Positions 23,328-33,726 of a stretch of DNA of 64,000 nucleotides are shown piece by piece. Both the position numbers and the translations under genes were made by a program. Positions within the stretch are counted from its first letter, which is position 1. Every line of letters starts with the position of its first letter. The stretch comes from Lacticaseibacillus absianus (GTDB lineage Bacteria > Bacillota > Bacilli > Lactobacillales > Lactobacillaceae): contig NZ_JABEKX010000002.1 in the NCBI RefSeq assembly GCF_013407595.1, forward strand, positions 620,001 to 684,000, written 5' to 3'. The notes below the pieces were generated by a model. That model saw only the letters and a list, made by a program, of their open reading frames with translations, was not told the DNA's origin and ran no database searches.

Positions 23328-26300
23328 ATGTTTACGCATTTACAAGTTCAAAGCAGCTTCAGCTTACTGCAGAGCCCGCTGACGGTCCAGGGGATCGTTG
23401 ACACCGCCAAGGCGCGCGGTTATTCGGCGATCGCGCTGGCCGACACGAACGTGATGTACGGGGTGGTCGACTTTTACCGGCAGGCGACGGCCGCAGGGAT
23501 CAAGCCGCTACTGGGGATGCGGCTAGCGATCGCTGATGCGACGGCGCTTCTGATCGCCGAGACCACGGCGGGGTACCACCAGCTGCTGCGGGTCTCCAGC
23601 GCGATCAAGCTGGCGCCAGGACCGATCGACTTGGCCGCACTACCTGAGCTGACCGGCGTCGCGGTGATCGTGCCGGGCGAGGTGCTGCTGGCACCACCAC
23701 TAGCGGATGATCAAGCCGCCCAGGCGACCTATCTGGCGACCTTGGCCGCCAAGCAACCCGCAAGCCTCGCAGTGGGGGTGACGGGGCCGCAGCTGACCAC
23801 TGCGATCCCTGCCCTGGCGGCTGCACATGCGTTGCCCCTGATCGCGTTGAGTCGGGTCTGCTACCTGGACCCCAGCGACGCGTTCACGCAAAAAGCGATG
23901 CAGGCGATCGGGGCCGGCACGCCGCTCAACTTCCGCGACCCGACGTTGATGGACGCAGGGCCAGACTGGTTGACCCCACCGGCAGTCGCCGCGGCACCGT
24001 TTGAGCAGGCGGGGCGCACAGATGCACTGACGGCGCTCGCCGAGCTGGTGGCCCGCGCCGATGCGACGATCACGTTCCGGCAGCCACAGCTGCCGCGCTA
24101 TCCGGTCCCAGACGATCGGTCGGCCTCGGCGTACCTGCAGGCGCTGGCCGTCGAGGGCCTGAGCCAGCGGTTTGCCGGCCAGGCCGTGCCGGTGCGCTAC
24201 CGGGACCGACTGGACTATGAGCTCGGTGTGATCACGAAGATGGGGTTCGACGATTACTTCTTAGTCGTGTGGGACGTGATGAACTACGCCCACTCCGTTG
24301 GCATTATGACCGGCGCCGGGCGGGGCTCGGCAGCGGGCTCGCTGGTCAGCTACGCGCTGGCGATCACGGAGGTCGACCCGATCGCCTATGATCTGCTGTT
24401 CGAGCGGTTCCTGAACCCAGCGCGCGCCAATATGCCGGATATCGACCTGGATATCCCGGACAACCGGCGTGGTGAGCTGATCCAGTACGTGCACGACCGT
24501 TATGGCGCCGATCACATGGCGCAGATCATCACCTTCGGCACATTCGGGGCCAAGCAAGCGCTGCGGGACTGCGCGCGGGTCTTTGGCCTGAGTCAGTTCG
24601 ACAGCAATAAGTGGAGCGCCGCGATCCCCAGTCAGTTTCATATCGATCTGCAGAGCGCCTACCAGCAGTCACAGCCCCTGCGCAACCTAGTGGGCGACTC
24701 CGAGCAGAACCAGGCGCTGTTCCAGACCGCGCTGGCGCTAGAGGGACTGCCACGCCACGATTCGACACACGCCGCCGGGATCGTGCTCGCTCAGGAGCCG
24801 CTGACGGATACCGTCGCGCTCCAAGATGGCGGTGACGGGATCGCCCAGACGCAGGTGCCGATGGGTGACGTCGAAGCGCTCGGCCTGCTGAAGATGGACT
24901 TCTTGGGTCTGCGCAACTTGAGCATCTTGGCCAGTGCCGTCGCATCGGTCGAGCGGCAGACCGGGCGCCCGTTTGACCCGAAGCAGATCCCGCTGGACGA
25001 TGCCGAGACACTGGCATTGTTCGCGCGCGGGGACACGAACGGGGTGTTCCAGTTCGAAAGCAATGGCATCCGCAGCGTGCTGCGCCGGATGCACCCGACG
25101 CAGTTCGAAGACGTCGTGGCGGTCAACGCCTTGTATCGACCGGGGCCGATGGAACAGATCGACACCTTCATCGCGCGCAAGAACGGGCAGGCGCCGATCA
25201 CCTATCCGGCACCTGCGCTCGAGCCGATCCTGAAGTCGACATACGGTGTCTTGGTCTACCAAGAGCAGGTCATGCAGGCGGCCAGCGTGATGGGCGGGCT
25301 GAGCTTGGGCGAAGCCGATTTGCTGCGCCGCGCGATGTCCAAGAAGAAACAAGCTGTGATCGAGCGTGAGCGCGTCCGCTTCATCGAGGGGGCGCAGACG
25401 AAGGGCTACGACGTCGAGACGGCGACGACCGTGTATGCGTACATCGAGAAGTTCGCCCAGTACGGCTTCAACCGCAGTCACTCGGTCGCCTATGCTAAGA
25501 TCGCGTTTTGGCTCGCGTACCTCAAGGTGCATTACCCGGCGGCGTTTTTCGCCGCACTGATGAACGCGAGCCTGAGCAACACGGGCAAGTTGCGCCAGTA
25601 TGTGCAGGAGCTGCGCGAGCGCAAGCTCACCGTCGCCGGGCCGGACATCAACCGCTCGGGGCGCGTTTTTCGCCTTGAGCAAGGCGGGCTGCGCTTCGGG
25701 TTGCTGTCGATCAGCGGGGTGCGCCGTGACTTTGTGGATGCCTTGTTGGCCGCGCGGTCGGCGGGACCATTCAAGTCCTTGCAAGACCTGATGCAGCGGC
25801 TCGATCCGAAGTGGTTGCGGCCGGAGAGCTTCGCCCCATTGGTCTATGCCGGCACCTTCGACCGCTTCGACGACAACCGGGCGCAGACCTTGGCCAATCT
25901 GGGGGAGCTGATCGAGTCGATCAAGCTCGCCGGCAACGACGTCGGGTTGTTCGAACTGTTGCAGCCCAAAACGATCAGTGTGCCAGAGATGGCTGCGACG
26001 GAGCGGCTCGACCAAGAGGCCGCGGTGTTGGGGGTCTACCTCTCCGGACACCCGGTCGACCGGGTCGTCAATCAACTCGCCCCGTACCGACCGCTGGCCC
26101 AGGTGGCGACGCTGGAGGCGAACCAAACGGTGACACTGGTGCTGGTGGTGCGCCGGATCAAGCAGATCCGCACCAAAAAAGGGCAGGAGATGGCCTTCAT
26201 CGATGGTCAAGACGCGACCGGCAATGTCAGCGTCACGGTTTTTCCGAAATTGTTTCCGACCCTGCCGACGCTGGTGGCCAACGACGTGATCGTTATCACC

Positions 26301-26642
26301 GGGCGCGTGGAAGCGCGCGAGGGGCTGCAGCTGATCGCCAACCGCGTGGTGACAGCCGCAGACGCGCTGGCCGACTTGCCGCAACAGAAGCTGTTCGTCA
26401 AACTGCCCGTGACACTGAGCGAGGCGGGCAAGGCAGATTTGCTGAAACTGTTCAAGGCGCACCATGGGACTGTACCAGTGATCACTGTGGCGGACCAAAC
26501 GCGCGAAAGCGTGCTGCTGGACCGGGGGTACTGGGTCAGTCCGACAGACGAGTTGATGACGGGTGTCCGTGGTCTAGTTGGCGACACAAACGCCGTGCTA
26601 CAGGCCGTGACGGGTCACTCGGAAAAAACGAAAATTCTTTAG
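23328..26642 (+). CDS. dnaE: DNA polymerase III alpha subunit DnaE
   Basis: A replicative polymerase of the short DnaE type used with PolC in Firmicutes for primer extension. It has 1104 residues. Domains in order are PHP (1-about 200, FTHLQVQSSFSLLQSPLT, ALADTNVMYG), the polymerase palm with catalytic PDIDLDIPD (Asp371, Asp373), fingers with GVLVYQEQVMQ and FNRSHSVAYA, tandem helix-hairpin-helix (about 760-840), and an OB domain near 960-1050 (VTLVLVVRRIKQIRTKKGQEM). Two adjacent ATGs are possible. The second (23328) has the better spacing (6 bases) from GAGGTGG. It is preceded by a divergent DUF2929 gene. Confidence 0.96.
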   Translation: MFTHLQVQSSFSLLQSPLTVQGIVDTAKARGYSAIALADTNVMYGVVDFYRQATAAGIKPLLGMRLAIADATALLIAETTAGYHQLLRVSSAIKLAPGPIDLAALPELTGVAVIVPGEVLLAPPLADDQAAQATYLATLAAKQPASLAVGVTGPQLTTAIPALAAAHALPLIALSRVCYLDPSDAFTQKAMQAIGAGTPLNFRDPTLMDAGPDWLTPPAVAAAPFEQAGRTDALTALAELVARADATITFRQPQLPRYPVPDDRSASAYLQALAVEGLSQRFAGQAVPVRYRDRLDYELGVITKMGFDDYFLVVWDVMNYAHSVGIMTGAGRGSAAGSLVSYALAITEVDPIAYDLLFERFLNPARANMPDIDLDIPDNRRGELIQYVHDRYGADHMAQIITFGTFGAKQALRDCARVFGLSQFDSNKWSAAIPSQFHIDLQSAYQQSQPLRNLVGDSEQNQALFQTALALEGLPRHDSTHAAGIVLAQEPLTDTVALQDGGDGIAQTQVPMGDVEALGLLKMDFLGLRNLSILASAVASVERQTGRPFDPKQIPLDDAETLALFARGDTNGVFQFESNGIRSVLRRMHPTQFEDVVAVNALYRPGPMEQIDTFIARKNGQAPITYPAPALEPILKSTYGVLVYQEQVMQAASVMGGLSLGEADLLRRAMSKKKQAVIERERVRFIEGAQTKGYDVETATTVYAYIEKFAQYGFNRSHSVAYAKIAFWLAYLKVHYPAAFFAALMNASLSNTGKLRQYVQELRERKLTVAGPDINRSGRVFRLEQGGLRFGLLSISGVRRDFVDALLAARSAGPFKSLQDLMQRLDPKWLRPESFAPLVYAGTFDRFDDNRAQTLANLGELIESIKLAGNDVGLFELLQPKTISVPEMAATERLDQEAAVLGVYLSGHPVDRVVNQLAPYRPLAQVATLEANQTVTLVLVVRRIKQIRTKKGQEMAFIDGQDATGNVSVTVFPKLFPTLPTLVANDVIVITGRVEAREGLQLIANRVVTAADALADLPQQKLFVKLPVTLSEAGKADLLKLFKAHHGTVPVITVADQTRESVLLDRGYWVSPTDELMTGVRGLVGDTNAVLQAVTGHSEKTKIL

Positions 26643-26669
26643 TGAGCACGGGACTTTTTTTCTGAAAAG

Positions 26670-26678
26670 TGATATGCT
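26670..26678 (+). promoter_or_regulatory. Extended -10 promoter of pfkA-pyk
   Basis: TGA-TATGCT is an extended -10 element with a T-rich upstream region, 57 bases before pfkA. Confidence 0.45.
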
Positions 26679-26725
26679 TAATCAGTATTTGGGGGCTGTT
26701 ATGGTCCCTAAAAGAAAACGCATGA

Positions 26726-27694
<969 letters not shown>

Positions 27695-27754
27695 TCGAGT
27701 TAATTCTGACGTTAAAGTCGGCATTAAAAAATTGTCAAAGGAGCGATTTCATTT

Positions 27755-29521
27755 ATGAAAAAGACCAAGATCGTTAGCACGCTTGGGCCAGCAAGTAACA
27801 CGACAGACATCATCGTCAAGTTGATCGAAGCGGGGGCTAACGTTTTCCGGTTTAACTTCTCTCACGGTGATCACGCAGAACACCTTGAACGCATGAACAT
27901 GGTGCACGAAGCGGAGAAGATCACTGGCAAGACCGTCGGCATCATGCTCGACACGAAGGGCGCAGAGATCCGTACCACCGTGCAGGCAACGCCGAATGGC
28001 AAGATCGAGCTACACACGGGCGACGTGCTCCGTATCTCGATGGACGCTAGCCTTGACGGGACCCCAGAGAAGATCGCCGTGACCTATCCAGGTCTGTACG
28101 ACGACACCCATGTGGGTGGCCACGTTCTGTTTGACGACGGGCTGATCGATTGCTTGATCACCGAGAAAGACGAAGCGAACCGTGAACTGGTCACGACCGT
28201 TCAAAACGACGGGGTGCTCGGCAGTCGCAAGGGCGTGAACGCCCCTGGTGTTGCGATCAACCTGCCAGGGATCACCGAAAAAGATGCCGATGACATCCGC
28301 TTCGGCCTGGACAACGGGATCAACTACATCGCCGCGTCCTTCGTCCGCAAGCCGCAAGACGTCTTGGATATTCGTGAACTGCTGGAAGAAAAGGATGCCC
28401 TGAACGTCCAGATCTTCCCGAAGATCGAATCTCAAGAAGGGATCGACAACTTTGACGATGTCATCAAGGTCTCTGATGGTCTGATGGTCGCCCGTGGGGA
28501 CATGGGGGTCGAGATCCCGTTCGAACACGTCCCACTGGTCCAGAAGTCGCTCATCAAGAAGTGTAATGCACTGGGCAAGCCAGTCATCACGGCGACCCAG
28601 ATGCTGGATTCCATGCAGGAGAACCCACGCCCGACCCGTGCGGAAGTGAACGACGTGGCCAACGCCGTCTTCGACGGGACCGACGCGACGATGCTCTCCG
28701 GCGAATCCGCGAACGGGGAGTACCCAGTTGAATCCGTTGCCGCAATGGCACGGATCGACGAGTACACCGAAAAGGCGATGCAGGACCAGGACGCGTTCGC
28801 CCTCAAGGCGTACTCGAACGCCAATATCACCGAGTCTGTCGGCCAGGCCGTTGCGCACACCGCGCGTAACCTGGGCGTCAAGACCATCGTTGCGGCCACG
28901 AAGTCCGGCTTCACCGCCCGCATGATCTCCAAGTACCGGCCAAAGGCAGACATCTTGGCGATTACCTTTGATGAAAAGACCCAGCGCGGTCTGATGATTA
29001 ACTGGGGCGTCTACCCGATCATCGCGGAAGCGCCACAATCCACCGATGACATGTTCGACTTGGCGACCAAGAAGGCCCAGGAACTCGGCTTCGCTGAAGA
29101 AGGCGACCTGATCCTGATCACCGCAGGGGTGCCAGTCGGCGAGACCGGCACGACCAATGTGATGAAGGTCCAGTTGATCGGCTCCAAGCTGGTCGAAGGG
29201 TCCGGTGTCGGCGACGAATCCACCGTCGGTAAGGCGGTCCTCGCCACCAACGCGCAGGAAGCCGCGGCAAAGATGCAAAAGGGTGACATCCTGGTCGTGA
29301 AGACGACCGATAAGGATTACCTGCCAGCGATCGAAAAGGCTTCGGCCCTGGTCGTTGAAAACGGTGGGCTGACCAGCCACGCGGCAGTGGTCGGCATCGC
29401 CATGGGCATCCCGGTCGTCGTCGGGGCAGAAGGCGCGTTGAACGCCATCACCGATGGCCAAGTGATCACCGTTGATTCCCGTCGTGGGATCATCTACAAG
29501 GGCGCGACCAACGCGCTTTAA
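27755..29521 (+). CDS. pyk: Pyruvate kinase with extra C-terminal PEP-utilising-type domain
   Basis: Makes ATP and pyruvate from phosphoenolpyruvate at the end of glycolysis. It has 588 residues. The N-terminal barrel has KTKIVSTLGPAS, FRFNFSHG, and the signature FPKIESQEGIDNFD with the catalytic Lys. MVARGDMGVEIP and the Mg/K-binding residues follow. The regulatory C domain ends near 470. An added ~110-residue domain homologous to the phosphohistidine domain of PEP synthases follows, with GGLTSHAAVVG and His542. This extra domain is typical of Bacillus/Lactobacillus Pyk. AAAGGAG precedes the ATG. Confidence 0.98.
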   Translation: MKKTKIVSTLGPASNTTDIIVKLIEAGANVFRFNFSHGDHAEHLERMNMVHEAEKITGKTVGIMLDTKGAEIRTTVQATPNGKIELHTGDVLRISMDASLDGTPEKIAVTYPGLYDDTHVGGHVLFDDGLIDCLITEKDEANRELVTTVQNDGVLGSRKGVNAPGVAINLPGITEKDADDIRFGLDNGINYIAASFVRKPQDVLDIRELLEEKDALNVQIFPKIESQEGIDNFDDVIKVSDGLMVARGDMGVEIPFEHVPLVQKSLIKKCNALGKPVITATQMLDSMQENPRPTRAEVNDVANAVFDGTDATMLSGESANGEYPVESVAAMARIDEYTEKAMQDQDAFALKAYSNANITESVGQAVAHTARNLGVKTIVAATKSGFTARMISKYRPKADILAITFDEKTQRGLMINWGVYPIIAEAPQSTDDMFDLATKKAQELGFAEEGDLILITAGVPVGETGTTNVMKVQLIGSKLVEGSGVGDESTVGKAVLATNAQEAAAKMQKGDILVVKTTDKDYLPAIEKASALVVENGGLTSHAAVVGIAMGIPVVVGAEGALNAITDGQVITVDSRRGIIYKGATNAL

Positions 29522-29567
29522 GCCACGCACATCGGTCGACCGGGTGAAGACACCGGCTTGACCTAAC

Positions 29568-29622
29568 CCAAGCACCGCCGCACCATGGTTCGTCTTGCGA
29601 ATCACGGTGCGGCGGTGCTTGG
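29568..29622. repeat. Very long hairpin after pyk
   Basis: A perfect 17-bp stem (29568-29584 with 29606-29622) continues inward through further pairs to a TCTT loop, about 25 bp in all. No T-run follows on either strand. It may terminate or protect the pfkA-pyk mRNA. Confidence 0.65.
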
Positions 29623-29665
29623 TCTGCACTGGGATGACGCCGGCGCGGTGTGGGTGAGCCCGGCT

Positions 29666-29694
29666 TTGCATTTTTATGTCAACTCAAGTAGAAT
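29666..29694 (+). promoter_or_regulatory. Promoter of the DUF441-cvfB-xerD operon
   Basis: TTGCAT (29666-29671), a 17-base spacer, then TAGAAT (29689-29694), 28 bases before the DUF441 start. Confidence 0.65.
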
Positions 29695-29722
29695 AGCAAC
29701 AGCACAGATCGAGGAGGAGCAT

Positions 29723-30184
29723 ATGGAAAGCTGGATCTTTTTGGGCGCCGTATTGGCGATCGCCGCACTGGCGAAGAATCAGTCGCTGCTGATCGGGGTC
29801 GCGGTGGTGATGGTGTTGAAGTTGATCCCCGCCTTCCACCCAGCGCTGAAGTTACTGCAGGGACAAGGGATCAACTGGGGGGTCACCGTGATCTCTGCGG
29901 CGATCATGGTCCCGATCGCCACCGGAGAGATCGGGGTCCGGGAGCTGGTCCGCGTGCTGCGCAGCCCGGCCGGCTGGATCGCCATCGCCATGGGGGTCCT
30001 AGTCGCGGTGCTGTCGGCCAAGGGCGTTGGCTTGCTGGCACAGAGCCCCGAGATGACGGTCGCCCTAGTCTTCGGCACGATCATGGGCGTCGTGCTGTTG
30101 CGCGGGATCGCGGCCGGTCCAGTGATCGCAAGCGGGATGACGTATGTCGTCTTGACGGTTTTCAACCTGTTGCCCGGTCGCTGA
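29723..30184 (+). CDS. DUF441 / UPF0756 membrane protein
   Basis: A 153-residue protein with four to five predicted membrane helices ([78 protein letters not shown]). The [20 protein letters not shown] block identifies the UPF0756 (YtwI) family of unknown function. The start is the ATG at 29723 behind GAGGAGG; a longer upstream reading crosses the promoter. It begins an apparent operon with cvfB 30 bases downstream, following pyk as in other lactobacilli. Confidence 0.88.
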   Translation: MESWIFLGAVLAIAALAKNQSLLIGVAVVMVLKLIPAFHPALKLLQGQGINWGVTVISAAIMVPIATGEIGVRELVRVLRSPAGWIAIAMGVLVAVLSAKGVGLLAQSPEMTVALVFGTIMGVVLLRGIAAGPVIASGMTYVVLTVFNLLPGR

Positions 30185-30214
30185 CCGGCACGGAGTTATA
30201 GAGGAGGAACAGAG

Positions 30215-31078
30215 ATGAAATTCAATGGTCAGATCATCGAGGCGACGGTCACCGATCATAATGATAAGCAGGTCTTCGCCCAGTATGCAGGCGTGACGAT
30301 GGCGATCGATGGGGCTGAGTTCGAGGTGCTCCCGGCGATCGGGTCGGCGTTGACCGGCTTTGCTTACGAGAACACGCAGGGCAATGCGCGGCTGACGACC
30401 AAGATCCCGACGATCGGGCACGACCACTACGCCTTCGGGACGGTGGTCGAGGTGCGCCGGGACTTGGGCGTCTTCGTCAACATCGGGCTGCCTGACAAAG
30501 ACATCGTGGTCTCACTCGACCAGCTGCCAGAGCTGGCGCGGCTGTGGCCGAACCGTGGTGACAAGCTGATGGTCGACCTGATGATTGACAAGAAGCACCG
30601 GCTGTGGGGCAACTTGGCCGACGAATCGATCATTCAGGCGGTGGCGAACCAGGCTAAGCCGGCGATGATGAATCAAGACGTCACCGGCACGGTGTACCGG
30701 CTCAAGATGGCGGGGACGCATGTCCTGACCGATGATTTTTACCTCGGCTTCATCCACCCGGCGGAGCGTGACGCGGAACCCCGCCTCGGTGAAGTCGTCT
30801 CTGCGCGGGTGATCGGGGTGCGCGACGACGGCGTGTTGAACCTATCGCTCAAGCCACGCGCTTATGAGGCGATCTCTGATGATGCTGCGATGGTGCTGGC
30901 GGTACTGGAACACAGTCCGAACAAAGTCATTCCCTACACGGACAAAAGCGATCCGGCGGCGATCCAGCAGGCCTTCGGGATCAGCAAGGGGGCCTTCAAA
31001 CGGGCCTTGGGCCACTTGATGAAGGCGAAGCTGATCCAGCAACGCGATGGCCAGACCGAACTGACGACACACGATTAG
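30215..31078 (+). CDS. cvfB: S1-domain RNA-binding protein CvfB
   Basis: A 287-residue RNA-binding regulator of the CvfB (YitL) family, known in Staphylococcus for virulence control. Three S1-type OB domains are visible, including KIPTIGHDHYAFGTVVEVRRDLGVFVNIGLPDKDIVV and the third ending in VVSARVIGVRDDGVLNLSLKPR. A C-terminal winged helix (about 215-280: PYTDKSDPAAIQQAFGISKGAFKRALGHLMKAKLI) closes the protein. GAGGAGG lies before the ATG. It sits between the DUF441 gene and xerD, with a 10-base gap to xerD, so all three are one operon. Confidence 0.92.
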   Translation: MKFNGQIIEATVTDHNDKQVFAQYAGVTMAIDGAEFEVLPAIGSALTGFAYENTQGNARLTTKIPTIGHDHYAFGTVVEVRRDLGVFVNIGLPDKDIVVSLDQLPELARLWPNRGDKLMVDLMIDKKHRLWGNLADESIIQAVANQAKPAMMNQDVTGTVYRLKMAGTHVLTDDFYLGFIHPAERDAEPRLGEVVSARVIGVRDDGVLNLSLKPRAYEAISDDAAMVLAVLEHSPNKVIPYTDKSDPAAIQQAFGISKGAFKRALGHLMKAKLIQQRDGQTELTTHD

Positions 31079-31088
31079 AGGTGCACTT

Positions 31089-31970
31089 ATGGATGATCTG
31101 ATCAGTGATTTTATCCATTACCTCGACGTTGAGCGTGGCTTGGCCGCGACGACGCAGACCAGTTACCGGCAGGATCTGCGCGAATTCGCGGGGTGGCTGG
31201 CCGAGCAGCCGCTGACGCAATTTCCCGAGGACCTTGCAGTGATCCAAGCCTTCTTGAGCGACCAGAACGGGCTGAAGGCGGCGAGCTCCATGAGCCGCAT
31301 GATCAGCGCGATGCGCCGCTTCTACCGTTACTTGATCCAAGAGGCGCTGATCGACTTTGACCCGATGACGCTGGTCGACTCACCAAAGCCGGCACAGCAC
31401 CTGCCGGCCACGCTGTCGAACACAGAGATTGACCGGTTGATGGCGGCACCGGATGTGACCAAGCCGCTGGGGCTGCGTGACCGGGCGATCTTCGAGCTGA
31501 TGTACGCGACGGGGTTGCGGGTGTCGGAAGTGGTCAACCTGCGGCTCGACCAGATGCACCTGACGCTGAACCTGCTTCAGGTGACCGGGAAGGGCGATAA
31601 GGAGCGGATCGTGCCGATCAGTCCGCAGGCCGTCGACTGGGTCCAGCAGTACCTCGGCTCAGCCCGCCCACAGCTGACGCGCAAGACCGCACCGGTGACC
31701 GTGTTCGTTAATTTTCACGGGCGGCAGCTGACGCGCCAGGGGATCTGGAAGAACCTCAAGGCCTACATTGACGCGTTGGGCATCCAGAAGAACGTGACGC
31801 CACACACATTGCGGCACAGCTTTGCTACCCACTTGCTCGAAAACGGCGCGGATTTGCGGGTGGTGCAGGAGCTGCTCGGTCACTCAGACATTAGCACGAC
31901 TCAGATCTACACCCACCTGAGCAACAAGAAGATCGTGGCGGTCTACCACGAGACCCATCCCCGCGGCTGA
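31089..31970 (+). CDS. xerD: Site-specific tyrosine recombinase XerD
   Basis: Resolves chromosome dimers at dif with its XerC/XerS-type partner. It has 293 residues. The N-terminal SAM-like core-binding domain (1-about 85) is followed by the catalytic domain with Arg144 (YATGLRVSEV), Lys168 (GKGDKERIVP), His239 and Arg242 (HTLRHSFATHLL), His265 (LLGHSDISTTQ) and nucleophile Tyr274 (IYTHL). All catalytic residues are present. Proximity to scpA/scpB fits a chromosome-segregation neighbourhood. The start ATG follows GAGGTG. Confidence 0.96.
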   Translation: MDDLISDFIHYLDVERGLAATTQTSYRQDLREFAGWLAEQPLTQFPEDLAVIQAFLSDQNGLKAASSMSRMISAMRRFYRYLIQEALIDFDPMTLVDSPKPAQHLPATLSNTEIDRLMAAPDVTKPLGLRDRAIFELMYATGLRVSEVVNLRLDQMHLTLNLLQVTGKGDKERIVPISPQAVDWVQQYLGSARPQLTRKTAPVTVFVNFHGRQLTRQGIWKNLKAYIDALGIQKNVTPHTLRHSFATHLLENGADLRVVQELLGHSDISTTQIYTHLSNKKIVAVYHETHPRG

Positions 31971-32049
31971 CGCGCGCGTTTTGATTGCTGGAAGCCGCAA
32001 GCTATGGTATCGTAGCGTGTGAGAGTAGTTAATGTGGGAGGCTTGTTTT

Positions 32050-32442
32050 ATGCTGACTAAATACAAGAACGATTACGCGAAGATCGCGATGGGGTTCTTG
32101 TCCTTCGTGCCTGACCTCAAGGATATGGACCACCTGAAGACAGAGCTCAGGCTGTACACCGAAGACAACACCCACCTGCTGTACCTGTACCGCGAGGCGA
32201 TCGGCTCGGACTTTGAAGGCGTCGTCGGTGTCGAGCTCGGCGCTGAATTCGCGTTGGTCCGGCACTTATCGCTATCGCCGGCCGTGCGTGACACCGCGAC
32301 GCAATTCGCCGTGTTGGCCGACCTGCAGCACCTATACCCGGACCGCAAGCTGATGGGGACGCTTGAGACCGCACCGCTGATCGCCGCTTTCAACCAACGT
32401 AGAAAAGAGGATCCAGATGGCACTGACACTAGTGCTGAATGA
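32050..32442 (+). CDS. ribT: RibT-like protein (GNAT-related)
   Basis: A 130-residue protein resembling RibT, the last gene of the Bacillus rib operon and a GNAT-like protein of uncertain activity. It contains the N-terminal LTKYKNDYAKIAMGFLSFVPDLKD block and a core LYLYREAIGSDFEGVVGVELG. Synteny is decisive: in Bacillus ribT also precedes scpA-scpB. No riboflavin biosynthesis genes are seen here. The start at 32050 follows GGGAGG. The upstream TTGATT/TATGGT pair in the gap after xerD may be a promoter. The gene overlaps scpA by 26 bases. Confidence 0.75.
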   Translation: MLTKYKNDYAKIAMGFLSFVPDLKDMDHLKTELRLYTEDNTHLLYLYREAIGSDFEGVVGVELGAEFALVRHLSLSPAVRDTATQFAVLADLQHLYPDRKLMGTLETAPLIAAFNQRRKEDPDGTDTSAE

Positions 32443-33142
32443 CTTCTCCGGGCCGCTCGACCTGCTGTGGCACCTGATCCGCACCAATGAAGTCGATATC
32501 TATGACATCCCGATCGCACAGATCACCAGCCAGTACCTCGACTACCTGCACCAGATGCAGGAGCTGCGGTTGGATGTGGCTGGTGATTATTTTGTCATGG
32601 CCGCCAGCCTGATGGCGCTCAAGAGCAAGCTGCTCTTGCCACAGCCCGAGCTAGATGAGCCAGACGACACCGACTATGTCGATCCGCGCGCGGACCTGGT
32701 CGCCCAGCTGCTGACCTATCAGGTCTACCAGGAGGCGGCCGGCGACCTGAAGGCCTACGAGCAGGCCCGAGCGCGCTCGTACGCCAAGCCAGAGACCCTA
32801 CCGGATGCCGACGTTCGGGTGCCGATCCATCCCGGTGCCGTCAAGCTGCGCGACCTGACCGCGGCGATGTCAGCGGTGGTCCAGCGCCAGCTGGCGACGG
32901 CGCAGACGATCGCCCACATCGAGGCAGAGCCGATCTCCATCGACGAGCGGATCGGGGAGGTCCTCGCGAACCTGGCGCAGTGGCACACCTGCAACTTCGA
33001 GCGGTTGATCGCCGCGCATACGGTCGAAGGCGTCGTCACGACGTTCTTGGCGATCTTGGAACTGATGAAAAACGACCGGATCGAATGCGAGCAGGCGGAG
33101 CCGTTCGCCCCGATCACGGTGATGATGAAGGAGGTCGCCTGA
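32417..33142 (+). CDS. scpA: Segregation and condensation protein A
   Basis: The kleisin subunit of the SMC condensin complex. It has 241 residues and begins LTLVLNDFSGPLDLLWHLIRTNEVDIYDIPIAQIT, the characteristic ScpA N terminus that binds the SMC neck. The middle is acidic (PQPELDEPDDTDYVDPRADL), and the C-terminal winged helix (about 170-241) contacts the SMC head. AGAGGA precedes the ATG. It overlaps ribT by 26 bases and its stop overlaps the scpB start as TGATG, so the two subunits are translated together. Confidence 0.96.
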   Translation: MALTLVLNDFSGPLDLLWHLIRTNEVDIYDIPIAQITSQYLDYLHQMQELRLDVAGDYFVMAASLMALKSKLLLPQPELDEPDDTDYVDPRADLVAQLLTYQVYQEAAGDLKAYEQARARSYAKPETLPDADVRVPIHPGAVKLRDLTAAMSAVVQRQLATAQTIAHIEAEPISIDERIGEVLANLAQWHTCNFERLIAAHTVEGVVTTFLAILELMKNDRIECEQAEPFAPITVMMKEVA

Positions 33143-33726
33143 TGCAACCACTGATCGAAGCTGTCCTGTACACGGCGGGGGAGGCCGGGGTTGACCTGAG
33201 CGAGTTTGCGACGCTGCTCAACATCAGCGGTGCGGCGATGCGCCAGCAACTTGAGACCTACCAGCAACAGCTGGCGAATGACCCCACCCGTGGGGTGATG
33301 ATCCAGCAGTCCGAAGACCGTTACTTCCTGCTGACCAAGCCGGCGTTCGGTGAGACCCTGAAGAAATACTTTGCCGGGCCGCCGGCGCAGGGACTCTCAC
33401 AGGCAGCGTTAGAAGTCCTAGCGATCATCGCCTATCAGCAGCCGATCACGCGCATCGAGATCGATGAGGTCCGCGGCGTGCAAAGCTCCGGTGCGTTGAC
33501 GACCCTGGCGGCGCGGCGCTTAGTCCGCGAGGCCGGCCGCAAAGAGGCGCCTGGGCGTCCGATCCTGTATGCCACCACCCCGTTTTTTCTGGACTATTTC
33601 GGTCTGACCACGCTAGACGACCTACCGGCGCTGGGTGAAGCCCAAGCGCCGGCTGAAGTCGACCTGTTCGCCGATTTTGAAGCTGCCTTGGATGATGAAG
33701 AAGGAGAAGACAATGCAATCGAATGA
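33142..33726 (+). CDS. scpB: Segregation and condensation protein B
   Basis: The accessory dimeric subunit of SMC-ScpAB. It has 194 residues and two winged-helix domains. It begins MQPLIEAVLYTAGEAGVDLSEFATLL, and the typical core LSQAALEVLAIIAYQQPITRIEIDEVRGV is followed by LVREAGRKEAPGRPILYATTPFFLDYFGL. The start at 33142 overlaps the scpA stop (TGATG) and GGAGG lies upstream, so the longer in-frame reading from within scpA is rejected. The acidic C-terminal tail overlaps rluB by 14 bases. Confidence 0.96.
   Translation: MQPLIEAVLYTAGEAGVDLSEFATLLNISGAAMRQQLETYQQQLANDPTRGVMIQQSEDRYFLLTKPAFGETLKKYFAGPPAQGLSQAALEVLAIIAYQQPITRIEIDEVRGVQSSGALTTLAARRLVREAGRKEAPGRPILYATTPFFLDYFGLTTLDDLPALGEAQAPAEVDLFADFEAALDDEEGEDNAIE

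Noticed and set aside
28010-29671. A 553-codon open frame antisense to pyk
   Set aside because: Same cause: biased codons in pyk. The protein would be Arg/Asp/His-rich with no known domain.
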